A stretch of DNA of 64,000 nucleotides, from assembly GCA_963699535.1 (NCBI GenBank), contig CAVOUJ010000017.1, forward strand, positions 1-64,000, in the 5' to 3' direction. The position numbers were made by a program, and so were the translations under genes. The notes beneath the pieces are model-generated. The model did not search any database and was not told the origin of the DNA. It saw only the letters and a program-made list of their open reading frames with translations. Shown one piece after another: positions 18,822-27,115 of the stretch. This DNA is from VBDM01 sp963699535 (lineage in GTDB: Bacteria; Pseudomonadota; Gammaproteobacteria; Burkholderiales; SG8-39). Positions within the stretch are counted from its first letter, which is position 1, and every line of letters starts with the position of its first letter.

Positions 18822-19732
18822 CCGGTCTTTCCCTCGACGACTCGCAAGCCGGCAGAGGGCGTGACCTCCGCCTGGCGCATCGCCTCCCTGACGACCTCAT
18901 GGTACTGCTGCGAAAGCGGGGTGAGCGGCAAGCGGATGCCCATTCCGATCAGTCCCATCTGAGCGACCGCCCATTTCACCGGAATCGGGTTGGCTTCCAC
19001 GAAGAGTTTCGTATGAAGCCCGAGCAGCTTGAAATTCGAATCGCGCGCCTTGGCCAGGTCTCCGGCGAGGGCTGCCGAGCACATTTCGTGCATCAGGCGC
19101 GGGGCCACGTTCGCAGTCACGGAAATGATGCCCTTGCCACCGAGCAGCATCAGTGCCAGGCCCGTCGCGTCGTCACCACTGTACACGGCGAAGCCCTTCG
19201 GTGCGCGGCGCAGGAGATCCGACCCGCGCTCGATGTTGGCAGTGGCATCCTTGATGCCGACGATGTTCGGAATCTGCGCAAGGCGCAGCATCGTATCGTT
19301 CGCGAGATCGGCCACGGTGCGGCCTGGGACGTTGTAGACGATCATCGGAACGTTCACCGTCTCAGCGATCGTGCGGAAATGCCGGTAGAGCCCCTCCTGC
19401 GTGGGCTTGTTGTAGTAAGGCACGACCGAGAGGCAGGCGTCGGCGCCTGCGTTCTTCGCCGACTGCGTGAGCTCGATCGCCTCGCTCGTCGAATTGCCGC
19501 CCGTGCCGGCGATGATCGGAATCCGGCCGCGCGAGTGAGCGACGGCCAGGCGTATCAGCTCCTTGTGCTCGTCGAAGTCAACGGTGGGCGACTCGCCGGT
19601 GGTGCCGACGACGACGATGCCATCGGTACCCTGCTCGATGTGGAAATCGATGAGCGCCTTGAAGCGCTCGAAGTCAAGCCGCCCGTCGTCCTGCATGGGC
19701 GTGACAATCGCGACGATAGCTCCGGAGATCAT
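18818..19732 (-). CDS. dapA: 4-Hydroxy-tetrahydrodipicolinate synthase
   Basis: 304 residues. It condenses pyruvate with aspartate semialdehyde in lysine and peptidoglycan precursor synthesis. All active-site landmarks are visible: VVGTTGESPTVDFDEH (substrate Thr pair), VVPYYNKPTQEGLYRHF (catalytic Tyr) and NIVGIKDATANIERG (Schiff-base Lys). VPMIVYNVPGRTVADL completes the barrel signature. It is the first gene of the dapA-bamC operon; a candidate promoter element lies 25-40 bp upstream. Confidence 0.96.
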   Translation of the reverse strand: MISGAIVAIVTPMQDDGRLDFERFKALIDFHIEQGTDGIVVVGTTGESPTVDFDEHKELIRLAVAHSRGRIPIIAGTGGNSTSEAIELTQSAKNAGADACLSVVPYYNKPTQEGLYRHFRTIAETVNVPMIVYNVPGRTVADLANDTMLRLAQIPNIVGIKDATANIERGSDLLRRAPKGFAVYSGDDATGLALMLLGGKGIISVTANVAPRLMHEMCSAALAGDLAKARDSNFKLLGLHTKLFVEANPIPVKWAVAQMGLIGMGIRLPLTPLSQQYHEVVREAMRQAEVTPSAGLRVVEGKTG

Positions 19733-19756
19733 GGCGTTTCGTCCTTTAAAGTCAAC

Positions 19757-19771
19757 GCGTTATTCTAACGC
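19757..19771 (-). promoter_or_regulatory. Candidate dapA promoter element with inverted repeat
   Basis: GCGTTA-TTC-TAACGC is a perfect 6-bp inverted repeat lying 25-39 bp upstream of the dapA ATG. Read on the minus strand it contains TAGAAT, a good -10 hexamer. No clear -35 is visible at the right spacing, which could mean that an activator is needed or that the match is chance. Confidence 0.35.
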
Positions 19772-19789
19772 AATGCCCGTGTCGAAGGC

Positions 19790-20338
19790 TTACACGGTGT
19801 TCAGCGGAACCGGGTTCGAGTCGCCCCTCACCGCGCAGACCCTCTGGATCACCGCCATCTTGGGCACCGAAATCAATCCCTGTTCGAATGCCACGATGGC
19901 CAAAGGTTCCAGGGCGAGGAGCAGCTCGCCCTGCTTGAGCAGGAAATCGGGATTGGCGGGGCGGCCGTAGTGCTCGTTCCCCTGGGCGAAGGTTTCGTAG
20001 ATCAGCACCCCGCCCGAGCGCAGCGCCTCCACCAGATTCCCGAAAAGGGGCCGGTGCAAGTAGTTCGTCACGACCACGCCGTCGAACCCGTCAGGCGGAA
20101 AAGGCCAGGGCCCCGCCTCGATGTCGGCACAATGGAGCTCGACCCCCGCAACGCCTTTCGACGCTTCCAGCGCCGCCTCGTCGCGGTCGACACCGACCAC
20201 CGAGAAGCCCCGGGACTTCAAAAAGCGCAGATGCCGGCCGCGGCCGCAGGCCACGTCGAGAACGCGGCCGCCGGGACGGATCAGCGGGGCCCAGCGACTC
20301 ACCCAGGCGGACGGAGAATCGACATCGTGCTCGCGCAT
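19790..20338 (-). CDS. Class I SAM-dependent methyltransferase
   Basis: 182 residues, a compact Rossmann methyltransferase. Motif I is GGRVLDVACGRGRHLRFLKS, the acidic end of strand 2 is VVGVDRDEAAL, and motif IV is FDGVVVTNYLHRPLFGNLVEAL. It resembles the small TehB/UbiE-like methyltransferases that follow tRNA- or thiol-related genes, but the substrate is not evident. The C-terminal CAVRGDSNPVPLNTV ends 57 bp upstream of dapA, and the gene lies 13 bp downstream of the DUF924 gene, so it may share its transcript. Confidence 0.82.
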   Translation of the reverse strand: MREHDVDSPSAWVSRWAPLIRPGGRVLDVACGRGRHLRFLKSRGFSVVGVDRDEAALEASKGVAGVELHCADIEAGPWPFPPDGFDGVVVTNYLHRPLFGNLVEALRSGGVLIYETFAQGNEHYGRPANPDFLLKQGELLLALEPLAIVAFEQGLISVPKMAVIQRVCAVRGDSNPVPLNTV

Positions 20339-20351
20339 AGTGCTTCGCGCT

Positions 20352-20918
20352 CTAGAACGAAGAACCCGGCTGACTCAGGAATTCGATCTCCTCGGCCGTG
20401 GATTCGCGGCCGAGAACGGCGTTACGATGCGGAAAGCGGCCGAAGCGCGCGATGATCTCGTGGTGGCGCCTGGCGGATTCGAGGTATCCCGAGTCGAGCG
20501 TCTCGAACAGGGCGAGGGACCGGTGTTGCGCGGCCAGATTCTCCGCGTGCTCGAATGGCAGATAGGCAAAAACGCGCTCGACCGGCAGCAATGGCCGGTC
20601 GAACCCCCGCTCGACCAAGCTTTCCGCCGCCGATAGAGCCGCGGGGTCGCTGGAAAACGCGCGAGCGGTGCCGCGAAACATGTTGCGCGGGAATTGATCG
20701 CGCACGACGATGAGCGCAAGGCACGCGAGCGGGGTCGCCTGCCAGCGCTCAAGCTCGCCGCTGGCGGCCAGCTGCCAAGTCCCAAGAAAGCGGCTGCGGA
20801 TTTCCGCATCGAAGGGCTCCGACTTCTGGAACCAGACCTTGCGCGGGCTGCCGCGCTCGGGAGAATCCGGCGGGCCGAACCAGAAATCGAGAATGTCGGT
20901 GAAGTCCGGAGCGTTCAA
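20352..20918 (-). CDS. DUF924 family protein
   Basis: 188 residues. Diagnostic stretches are DILDFWFGPPDSPERGSPRK near the N-terminus, CLALIVVRDQFPRNMFRGTA in the middle and YLPFEHAENLAAQHRSLALF. RHHEIIARFGRFPHRNAVLG near the C-terminus is the most conserved family signature. The fold is all-helical and TPR-like; the family has no established biochemical role. Neighbours are the methyltransferase (13 bp downstream) and a tiny membrane protein (21 bp upstream) on the same strand. Confidence 0.9.
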   Translation of the reverse strand: MNAPDFTDILDFWFGPPDSPERGSPRKVWFQKSEPFDAEIRSRFLGTWQLAASGELERWQATPLACLALIVVRDQFPRNMFRGTARAFSSDPAALSAAESLVERGFDRPLLPVERVFAYLPFEHAENLAAQHRSLALFETLDSGYLESARRHHEIIARFGRFPHRNAVLGRESTAEEIEFLSQPGSSF

Positions 20919-20939
20919 TGAACGCCAGAAAGGAGCGGC

Positions 20940-21071
20940 TTAGCTGCAAAGACGCAGGTTTTCGAAGTCGATCAGCATCGTCGGGTTGACATAGGCGTTC
21001 AAGGCAAGCAACGCGATCGCCGCGAACACCGCTGCGCCAATCGCAATCGCGAGCTTTTCCTTTTGCGTCAT
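20940..21071 (-). CDS. 43-residue single-pass membrane protein
   Basis: Short gene of 44 codons. The protein reads MTQKEKLAIAIGAAVFAAIA, LLALNAYVNPTMLIDFENLR and LCS: a basic N-terminus, one 20-residue hydrophobic helix and a short polar tail. Its ATG overlaps the stop of the upstream ABC auxiliary lipoprotein (ATGA), which argues for real translation as the last gene of the Mla-like operon. I know no family for it. The tail would face the periplasm by the positive-inside rule, so an accessory subunit of the transporter is possible. Confidence 0.6.
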   Translation of the reverse strand: MTQKEKLAIAIGAAVFAAIALLALNAYVNPTMLIDFENLRLCS

Positions 21072-21715
21072 GGCGCCATTGTAGCCCCAGGCGTGTCCTT
21101 GACATAGCCCGCCGCCCAGAGGGCGATCTGGTCGATGGCTTCGTCGCTCGCTCCGATCAGGGCGCGCACGCCGCCCTCCGCGTCGGGCGTACTCGCCGGG
21201 CGCTCCAGGCTGAAGGTTTTCTGCGCGACGAGACTGCGGTTGCCCAGGACCGAAGCCCGCAAGTGCAGCACCGCCCTGCTCTCTCCGGGTGCGTCGAACA
21301 CCTGGGCGAACTCCTCCAGCTCGACGCGCAGCGCATAGTGGACGCGCGCCGGGTCGCCCGGGAGCACGATGCCCCCGCCGCCCGAAGCGGCGAGCCGTCC
21401 GCGCAGGCGCTGGGTAAAGAGCGCCGCCGGCGACATGACCCAGCGGCTGTCCGCGTAGGCCTGTGGGCGAGCCGCATCCTGGTAGGCCAGCCGGTAGTGG
21501 ATCAGAGGCGAATCGAGCCAGGCGGGAGCGCTGACGTCGTATACCAGGAACGCCTGACGCGCGCCTTTCAGCGGGCTCGCCGGCGCGGGACCGAAATCGT
21601 ACTGTGTACGTGCCGGAGCCGGGGGCGGCGCGAAGCTGCAGCCGGCCAAACCCAGGCCGAACGCCATCGCAACGACGCTTGCAGCTGCCTGCTTCACCGT
21701 CTCAGCGCGCCCCAT
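21068..21715 (-). CDS. ABC-type transport auxiliary lipoprotein (PqiC/LetC-like)
   Basis: 215 residues from the ATG at 21715, which overlaps the MlaD-type gene by 14 bp. The signal peptide ends in a lipobox (FGLGLAGCSFAPPPAP). The mature protein has the family pattern TQYDFGPAPASPLKG, then the substrate-site-like DSPLIHYRLAYQDAARPQAY and WVMSPAALFTQRLRGRLAAS, and ends with strands around HYALRVELEEFAQVF. Such lipoproteins sit at the inner face of the outer membrane and receive lipids from MCE tunnels. It is the fourth gene of the operon running from 24536. Confidence 0.85.
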   Translation of the reverse strand: MGRAETVKQAAASVVAMAFGLGLAGCSFAPPPAPARTQYDFGPAPASPLKGARQAFLVYDVSAPAWLDSPLIHYRLAYQDAARPQAYADSRWVMSPAALFTQRLRGRLAASGGGGIVLPGDPARVHYALRVELEEFAQVFDAPGESRAVLHLRASVLGNRSLVAQKTFSLERPASTPDAEGGVRALIGASDEAIDQIALWAAGYVKDTPGATMAP

Positions 21716-22595
21716 CCTTGAATCCGGGTTCCCCTGGGCCGGGCCTTCCGCGCGGGGCGCCAAATACGAAGCTCTGGGGATTTTCATCGAGCGCGCTGAA
21801 GACGCGGTCGAGCGCCCGCGTATCCCGGCTGAGCTGCTCGACGAGCGCATTGAAGCGCGGCACGGTTTCGTCTCCGAACGAGCGGGCGGCGACGCCGACT
21901 TCATCGAGACTCGCCGCCATCCTGTCGAAGGCCGCGGCGCGCTCCTTGAGGCTTGCCGTCAGGGACTCCACTCCGACCAGCGCGCTTCGCGCATCGCCCA
22001 CCAGGGCGGGAATGCCTTGTGTGTCCGACCGCAGGCCTTCGGCAAGCGACGCAGTCTGGAGCGAAGCCTCTCCGATTCCCGCAAGAGCCGTTTTGAGCAG
22101 TTTCCGGTTCTCGTCGTTCAGGACCTCGTTCATGCGGCCGGCGAGCTCGTTGATCGCGGCAACCAGGTCGGGTCCGGAGTCGAAAACCGAGGGACGCAGT
22201 TCGATGCGGGGCGGCTCCTGCCCTTCCGCCTTGAGCGGCTCGCTCGAGGAACCGTCGTCGTTCAAGGATATATACGCAAGGCCGGTCACGCCCTGATAGC
22301 CGAGCTGCGCGTACGTGCTCTTGGTGATGGGCGTACCCTCCTGCACGCCGATGAGAACGTTGATACGGCCCGCGCCGCCCGGCTCGATCTTGATCGACTC
22401 GACCCGCCCTACGTGGACTCCGCGGTAGCTCACCGCCGCCTCGTCTCTCAGCCCGGTCACCGAGCGGGTCGTGCTGACGAGGTAGTGTGTGAGCCGCATA
22501 TCGTCCTTGCGGAACCACAACCCCGCTGCGACCAGCGCGGCGCCGAGAACGAGGGCAAACAGCCCCGCGGCGAGTGCATGGGCTTTATTCTCCAT
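21702..22595 (-). CDS. MCE-domain (MlaD-family) periplasmic protein
   Basis: 297 residues. A single N-terminal anchor (ALAAGLFALVLGAALVAAGL) precedes one MCE domain (residues 40-115): VSYRGVHVGRVESIKIEP, then GVTGLAYISLNDDGSS. A long helical C-terminal region (about 150-290) probably forms the oligomeric needle. This layout, one MCE domain with a long helical tail, is that of the MlaD-like proteins paired with PqiC-type lipoproteins, not of the multi-MCE PqiB/YebT. It acts with the ATPase and permease encoded next to it in lipid transport between the membranes. Confidence 0.9.
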   Translation of the reverse strand: MENKAHALAAGLFALVLGAALVAAGLWFRKDDMRLTHYLVSTTRSVTGLRDEAAVSYRGVHVGRVESIKIEPGGAGRINVLIGVQEGTPITKSTYAQLGYQGVTGLAYISLNDDGSSSEPLKAEGQEPPRIELRPSVFDSGPDLVAAINELAGRMNEVLNDENRKLLKTALAGIGEASLQTASLAEGLRSDTQGIPALVGDARSALVGVESLTASLKERAAAFDRMAASLDEVGVAARSFGDETVPRFNALVEQLSRDTRALDRVFSALDENPQSFVFGAPRGRPGPGEPGFKDGAR

Positions 22596-22604
22596 GGGTC
22601 CTCC

Positions 22605-23390
22605 TCATTGTCCGGATAGCGCGGGCACGGCCGAAAGCGCTCGCAGGCCTCGCTCCCCGAGAAAAAAGTGCCGGATGAACGGATGCTCGACTTTCATCAC
22701 TTCGTCGAGCGGAGCGCAGACCAGCACCCTCTGGTCGGCCAGCACGGCGACCCGATCCGAAACCGATACCAGCGTATCGAGGTCGTGCGTCGCCATCACG
22801 ACGGTAAAGTTGAGCTTGAAATGCAGGTCGCGCACCAGCCTCACGAAGGCCTCGCTGCGATCGGGATCGAGACCTGCGGTGGGCTCGTCCAGGAACAGGA
22901 GCTCGGGCTCGAGTACGAGCGCACGGGCGAGACCGACCCGTTTGACCATCCCTCCGGACAGATCCGAGGGCAACTTCGGGGCGTGCCGGCGTTCGATCCC
23001 CACCGTGTCGAGCTTGAGCATCACCATGTCGCGGACGAAATCCTCGTCGAAAGCGTGCAGCTCGCGCATGGGGAGCGCGACGTTGTCGAAGACGCTGAGC
23101 GCGCTGTAGAGCGCCCCGTGCTGGAACAGCACGCCCCAGCGCTTGCGGATCTTCTTCAGCACCGCCGGCTCCGACCCGTGCAGCGGAACGCCGAACACCC
23201 GCACCTCGCCGCGATGGGGGTATTCCAGTCCCAGCATCTGCCGCAGGAGCGTGGTCTTGCCGCTGCCCGAGCCACCCACGAGCGATACCACTTCCCCCGG
23301 GGCAATCGACAAGTCGAGATTTCGGTGCACGATGTGGTCTCCGTACACGGTCCAAAGGCCTCTGACCTCCACGACCGAAGCGGCATTCAC
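22605..23390 (-). CDS. MlaF-like lipid transporter ATP-binding protein
   Basis: 261 residues with the complete ABC ATPase set. Walker A is in LVGGSGSGKTTLLRQMLGLE, the Q-loop is GVLFQHGALYSALSVFDNVA, the signature is LPSDLSGGMVKRVGLARALV, Walker B is LLFLDEPTAGLDP and the switch His is in VMATHDLDTLVSV. The extra C-terminal PFIRHFFLGERGLRAL, a short helix after the core, is typical of MlaF partners. It lies 3 bp downstream of the permease gene and 9 bp upstream of the MlaD gene. Confidence 0.93.
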   Translation of the reverse strand: MNAASVVEVRGLWTVYGDHIVHRNLDLSIAPGEVVSLVGGSGSGKTTLLRQMLGLEYPHRGEVRVFGVPLHGSEPAVLKKIRKRWGVLFQHGALYSALSVFDNVALPMRELHAFDEDFVRDMVMLKLDTVGIERRHAPKLPSDLSGGMVKRVGLARALVLEPELLFLDEPTAGLDPDRSEAFVRLVRDLHFKLNFTVVMATHDLDTLVSVSDRVAVLADQRVLVCAPLDEVMKVEHPFIRHFFLGERGLRALSAVPALSGQ

Positions 23391-23393
23391 CCT

Positions 23394-24536
23394 TCAACTC
23401 CAGCCCACGTCCGAAAAGATGACCGCGAAGATCGCGTCGGCGACGATGACCGCCGTGATCGAAGTCACGACCGAGCGCGTCGTGCCCGCCGCCAGGCTCG
23501 CGGTGTTCGGCTGGACGCGCAGCCCGAAGTGGCAGGCGATGAGCGCGATGAGCACGCCGAACACCACACCCTTGCCGATGCCGAGCCACAGATTCACGTC
23601 GGGAACGGCCGCCGGCAGGCCGGCGAGGAACTGGCCGATGCTCAAGCCGAGCTCGATCTTGGCCGAAACCGCTCCGCCGAGCAGGGCGACCCCCGAAGTC
23701 CAGAGTACGAGCAGTGGGAGTACCACGGCGAGCGCAGCCACCTTGGGCAGGATCAGGCGCAGGGTGTGCGAAATGCCCATCACCGAAAGCGCGTCGAGCT
23801 CCTCGGTCACGCGCATCACGCCGAGTTGGGCGGTGATCGCTGAGCCGGAGCGGCCGGCGACGAGGACCGAGCACACCATCGGCCCGAGCTCGCGAATGAT
23901 GCCGATGCCGAGGATATTGATGATCAGCGTATCGGCGCCGACCAGACGCAGCTGCTCCGCCGACAGATAGCTCAGCACCACCCCGATCAGAAACCCGACC
24001 ATGGCCGTGATGCCCAGCGCCTGCGCTCCGATCGTGTAGATGCCGGCCGAGAACTCGCGCCACGGGCGGAGGGGCGGGTGCTTGAGGACCGCCAGGGCGT
24101 CGATCAGCAACTGCCCGAACAGGCGAATGATCGCGAGGGTGTGCTCCACCACGGTGAGGGCGAGCGATCCGACCACGAGCACCGGACCGAGCCAGCCCGC
24201 ACTGCGGTCCCGGTGCGCCGTTTCCCCGGGCACGTCCAGGTCGGTGAAGAAGAGCTCGTGTTCTCTGCGAACCTGTAGGGCCGCCGGCCGGCGCTTGCCC
24301 CAGGCGCGCCACAGAAGCAGCGCGCCGATGTGGTCGAGGCGCTCGACCTGAGACAGATTCCAGCTCGCATCGCCTCCGCGCGCCGCGTCCTCCAGGGTTG
24401 TCTGAAGCGTGCGCGCCCGCGATTCCAGCGCGCGAATATCCCAGGCTCCGGAAAGCTCGATGGCGCGTGCGCCCTCCCCGGTGACGGTGGCATGGACGCC
24501 CGGATCGCGAACTGGCTTGAATGCGGAATGCTGCAT
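23394..24536 (-). CDS. MlaE-family permease with N-terminal STAS-like domain
   Basis: 380 residues from the ATG at 24536. Residues 1-95 look like an STAS (MlaB-like) domain (ELSGAWDIRALESRARTLQT, LSQVERLDHIGALLLWRAWG). The remainder is a MlaE permease: KHPPLRPWREFSAGIYTIGA, ELGPMVCSVLVAGRSGSAIT and the helix LPKVAALAVVLPLLVLWTSG. In E. coli Mla the STAS protein MlaB is separate and binds MlaF; here it is fused to the permease, so no mlaB gene is expected. It is the first gene of the four- or five-gene operon, which ends about 90 bp from the divergent tRNA-Arg. Confidence 0.92.
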   Translation of the reverse strand: MQHSAFKPVRDPGVHATVTGEGARAIELSGAWDIRALESRARTLQTTLEDAARGGDASWNLSQVERLDHIGALLLWRAWGKRRPAALQVRREHELFFTDLDVPGETAHRDRSAGWLGPVLVVGSLALTVVEHTLAIIRLFGQLLIDALAVLKHPPLRPWREFSAGIYTIGAQALGITAMVGFLIGVVLSYLSAEQLRLVGADTLIINILGIGIIRELGPMVCSVLVAGRSGSAITAQLGVMRVTEELDALSVMGISHTLRLILPKVAALAVVLPLLVLWTSGVALLGGAVSAKIELGLSIGQFLAGLPAAVPDVNLWLGIGKGVVFGVLIALIACHFGLRVQPNTASLAAGTTRSVVTSITAVIVADAIFAVIFSDVGWS

Positions 24537-24622
24537 GCGCCAACCGATTCGCGGCAAGCTAGCAGCAATGCAGCCCGGACGCAACGCCATGAGGGACTCG
24601 CGTTCGCGTACAATCGACCCGC

Positions 24623-24698
24623 GCCCCGGTAGCTCAGTGGATAGAGCAGCCCCCTCCTAAGGGGCAGGTCGGACGTTCGATTCGTCTCTGGGGCGCCA
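24623..24698 (+). tRNA. tRNA-Arg (anticodon CCU), 3' CCA encoded
   Basis: A 76-base cloverleaf. The acceptor stem GCCCCGG pairs with CTGGGGC (one G-T), the D-arm is GCTC...GAGC, and the anticodon stem GCCCC/GGGGC encloses the loop CTCCTAA (anticodon CCT). The T-arm has the loop TTCGATT, then discriminator G and an encoded CCA. A TACAAT hexamer at 24610-24615 is a likely -10. The gene is intact. It marks a boundary: housekeeping, high-GC DNA lies to the left and lower-GC, unassignable genes lie to the right, as where elements integrate at tRNA 3' ends. Confidence 0.95.
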
Positions 24699-24714
24699 TC
24701 CCTTTTGAATAACT

Positions 24715-24738
24715 TAAGTGCAGCGTAAGTGCAAGTGC
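24715..24738. repeat. Short direct repeats just downstream of tRNA-Arg
   Basis: TAAGTGCA occurs at 24715-24722 and 24726-24733, followed by the partial copy AAGTGC at 24733-24738. Tight direct repeats beside a tRNA 3' end resemble the arm-type binding sites next to tyrosine-recombinase attachment sites. No integrase gene remains in the window, so this is only a possible trace of one. The rest of the gap to 24883 contains no open frame or hairpin that I could support. Confidence 0.35.
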
Positions 24739-24883
24739 CCTACCTGGGGGTGCGTGCGCGATCCTCGAGAAACGCCCAGATCGACCCAGAATCGACGCGC
24801 TGAGCGCTGCTGCATCTGAGAGCAGATCGAGGGGGAGAGAAGCGCTGCAAGCAGGCTGGGCGGGAATTTGCCGTGCGGGCCGC

Positions 24884-25321
24884 TCAGTTGCGTCGGGTCA
24901 TGCGACTGGTGGCATTGATAAAGTCAGTCGCCTGTTTCTGGCCGTAAAAGAACACCCAACGCCGGACAGTTCCTTCCCGGTTTGAAAGACTTACCTGCCA
25001 TCGACCCTTGTTCTGAACGAGCTGTGGGTCTGTTAAGTTTGAAAAATAATACGTCTCGCGTTTGTCGACACTCGCTAGAGCACCCGTCATAAAGGTCGAT
25101 CTGACTGTCGAGAATCCTAGCCGAATAGCATCGTCTCCGATGTCCACACTTACCGGGCGAAACTTCTCCGGTTGCTCTTCAAAAGCCCGTTTAAGGGTCA
25201 AACGAGCTTCCTCGCGAGTCAAGTTCGCGGTGGGCTCATATGGAATGACCGTAGAGCAGGCGCTCATCGATAACGCCTGCAGCAGCAGAAACGACCGAAG
25301 GCCAGCCAGGCTCCTGTCCAT
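24884..25321 (-). CDS. Small lipoprotein of unknown function
   Basis: 145 residues. The signal peptide carries a plausible lipobox (LQALSMSACSTVIPYEP, Cys near residue 22). The mature domain reads EEARLTLKRAFEEQPEKFRP, then DAIRLGFSTVRSTFMTGALA and SNREGTVRRWVFFYGQKQAT. The strand pattern and the position of the aromatic residues suggest a small alpha/beta domain of the PH-like or DUF type, but I cannot name it. It is the first gene of the lower-GC stretch after the tRNA. Confidence 0.65.
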   Translation of the reverse strand: MDRSLAGLRSFLLLQALSMSACSTVIPYEPTANLTREEARLTLKRAFEEQPEKFRPVSVDIGDDAIRLGFSTVRSTFMTGALASVDKRETYYFSNLTDPQLVQNKGRWQVSLSNREGTVRRWVFFYGQKQATDFINATSRMTRRN

Positions 25322-25465
25322 GGGGTGATCTCCAAACTGACACTACATTATCGGCCCGGATTCCAAAGTCGATGCCGCCGTGGGCGTGGCGGCAAGCGAA
25401 GGGGCGCGGAAAGGTTCAGTAGCAGAGGTTCGGGCGCAGCCACGCCGGATGCGGATCGGTTCCTT

Positions 25466-26146
25466 TTAGAGCAACGCAAGGCGAAACTCGTCGATGGTAT
25501 GGTCATTCTCGAGGCGAAGCGGCTCCTGCTTTTTCACACCCTCCGACTGAATAAGAATGTCGACAAGGTAGCGTCCCGGAGGCAAAGTGAAGCCTGGATG
25601 GCGATTACCACCATGCCGATAACTCTCATTGGTCCACCCGAAGGCGCTGGTCTCCTCAGGGTACCTTACTGCGACATCGAGAACTTCTGCTTCTCCAGCC
25701 GGTATGTGGACCCGAGAGTCTGCGTTGAGTCGGGCGATATCGTGAAATTCAATCGTTTCCCCGCTTGAGCGGATAACGCCTAGAGGAGGAACCGGCTGGA
25801 CAGAGGTAGCCCATCGCCCCGGCATTGGGCGGTTGATGAAAGGTGTTTTGTCTTCGCGGAGAAAACGGAGCGTTGCCCGGCAGTCGCGTGCTGACTGTCT
25901 CTGCATCCAACGAAAGGCGAATGGCAGAGAGTCGTTGGAGACGCGCACCTTGAGCGCAATCAAGGTCCCCATAATCTTGTCGTCGCCGTACAGGAGGACG
26001 TGGACCTTCTCGGGTGGAAGAATGCTGATGCTCAATCGCGGTTTCCGCATCCACTCAACGAGCATCGCAACAATCAACGAGCTGAAGACCCCAAACAATA
26101 CTGCGGTCAGAATAGATATCAGGCTCATTAGTGTTGCGGAGCTCAT
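25466..26146 (-). CDS. Hypothetical protein with N-terminal membrane anchor
   Basis: 226 residues. One strong hydrophobic helix at the N-terminus (LMSLISILTAVLFGVFSSLI) is followed by a soluble domain rich in beta-strand pattern: RLSISILPPEKVHVLLYG, IALKVRVSNDSL, then AGEAEVLDVAVRYPE and GFTLPPGRYLVDILIQSEGV. The last part resembles an immunoglobulin-like or transthyretin-like strand order. No family is recognised. It is divergent from the protein at 26336 across a 190-bp gap that shows no feature I could support. Confidence 0.6.
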   Translation of the reverse strand: MSSATLMSLISILTAVLFGVFSSLIVAMLVEWMRKPRLSISILPPEKVHVLLYGDDKIMGTLIALKVRVSNDSLPFAFRWMQRQSARDCRATLRFLREDKTPFINRPMPGRWATSVQPVPPLGVIRSSGETIEFHDIARLNADSRVHIPAGEAEVLDVAVRYPEETSAFGWTNESYRHGGNRHPGFTLPPGRYLVDILIQSEGVKKQEPLRLENDHTIDEFRLALL

Positions 26147-26335
26147 TTCCCCGAAAGTCTACGCCGGGATGCCGAATCGGGGTAGCAGGTGTCGCTTCGG
26201 GTTTACCTGACGCGCGATGTAGGGGTTGCCTGACTACAGGGGGGAGTGGCGCACGCTGGGCAAAGCGGATTCCGTAGGAGTAATCTTGCAGGGTCCACAA
26301 ATATTTGCGCTGGGCACTTCGAGGGGGGATCTTTG

Positions 26336-26965
26336 ATGTCGGCCGGACAAGTCGGACGTCTACTTCGTGTTCACCTTACTGTTCCCCTATGGTTGGGCCT
26401 ATTGTTGGGAGCCGGACTACTCATCGGTCTTTACTTCGCATTCCCGGAAAACCAAGAGCACATTAAGTTCGTAACGGCCGTAATTGCCGCTGCGGTCGCC
26501 ATCTATAGCGTCTACTATGCCGGTGCCGGTTTGAAACTGAAGATCGAGCGGGACCGTCAACACTCAAGTTTTGAGCTAATTCAGCTTCTGAATCGCCCTG
26601 AATACGTCCAAGTACGCAATTTCGTCGATCAGACTGTAGATGGTCTCGAGCGCATCTCGGATGGAGAGCTGTATAAGAAGATATGCGACGACGCCAAGCT
26701 CGATGACGCCGTCACTGCAACGTTAGGAATCCTTGAGGACGCCTCCCTTGCCGTTCAGTTCCAGTACGCCGACGAAGATGTCCTGTATCACTCGCTGTTC
26801 ACCATTGTCGACCGCTTATCGCGAGGCTTAAGGGGATACATCGAGCAATTGCGCAAGACTCGAGGGTCGTCAGCGTACTTTGCGGAGTTTGAAAAATTGG
26901 CCCGCGCTTGGTCTGGGCTACGGCGCCTTTCTGACGGTGGGCCGATTAGAAGGCTCGCCCAATGA
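26336..26965 (+). CDS. Membrane protein with helical cytosolic domain (DUF4760-like)
   Basis: 209 residues from the ATG at 26336, preceded by the purine-rich GAGGGGGGA. Two N-terminal transmembrane helices (VPLWLGLLLGAGLLIGLYFA and FVTAVIAAAVAIYSVYYAGA) lead into a soluble helical domain: RDRQHSSFELIQLLNRPEYV, then LGILEDASLAVQFQYADEDV and GLRGYIEQLRKTRGSSAYFA. Two short helices followed by this E/L-rich domain are the layout of DUF4760 proteins, which recur near tRNA-linked islands and phage remnants; that assignment is from memory. The base composition is less G/C-biased than the flanking core genes. Confidence 0.6.
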   Translation: MSAGQVGRLLRVHLTVPLWLGLLLGAGLLIGLYFAFPENQEHIKFVTAVIAAAVAIYSVYYAGAGLKLKIERDRQHSSFELIQLLNRPEYVQVRNFVDQTVDGLERISDGELYKKICDDAKLDDAVTATLGILEDASLAVQFQYADEDVLYHSLFTIVDRLSRGLRGYIEQLRKTRGSSAYFAEFEKLARAWSGLRRLSDGGPIRRLAQ

Positions 26966-27115
26966 CGAAGTGGCGCGCGTTTTATTGCGTCCGTCCGTGT
27001 TGCGCGCATAGGGCCGCGATCAAGACTTCGAGCCTCGCCTCATTCACCACCTCGAACCGCGGCGATTCCGAAGGGTAACCTTACAGGGTCCCGTACACAC
27101 CTCGGTAGCCATTCT

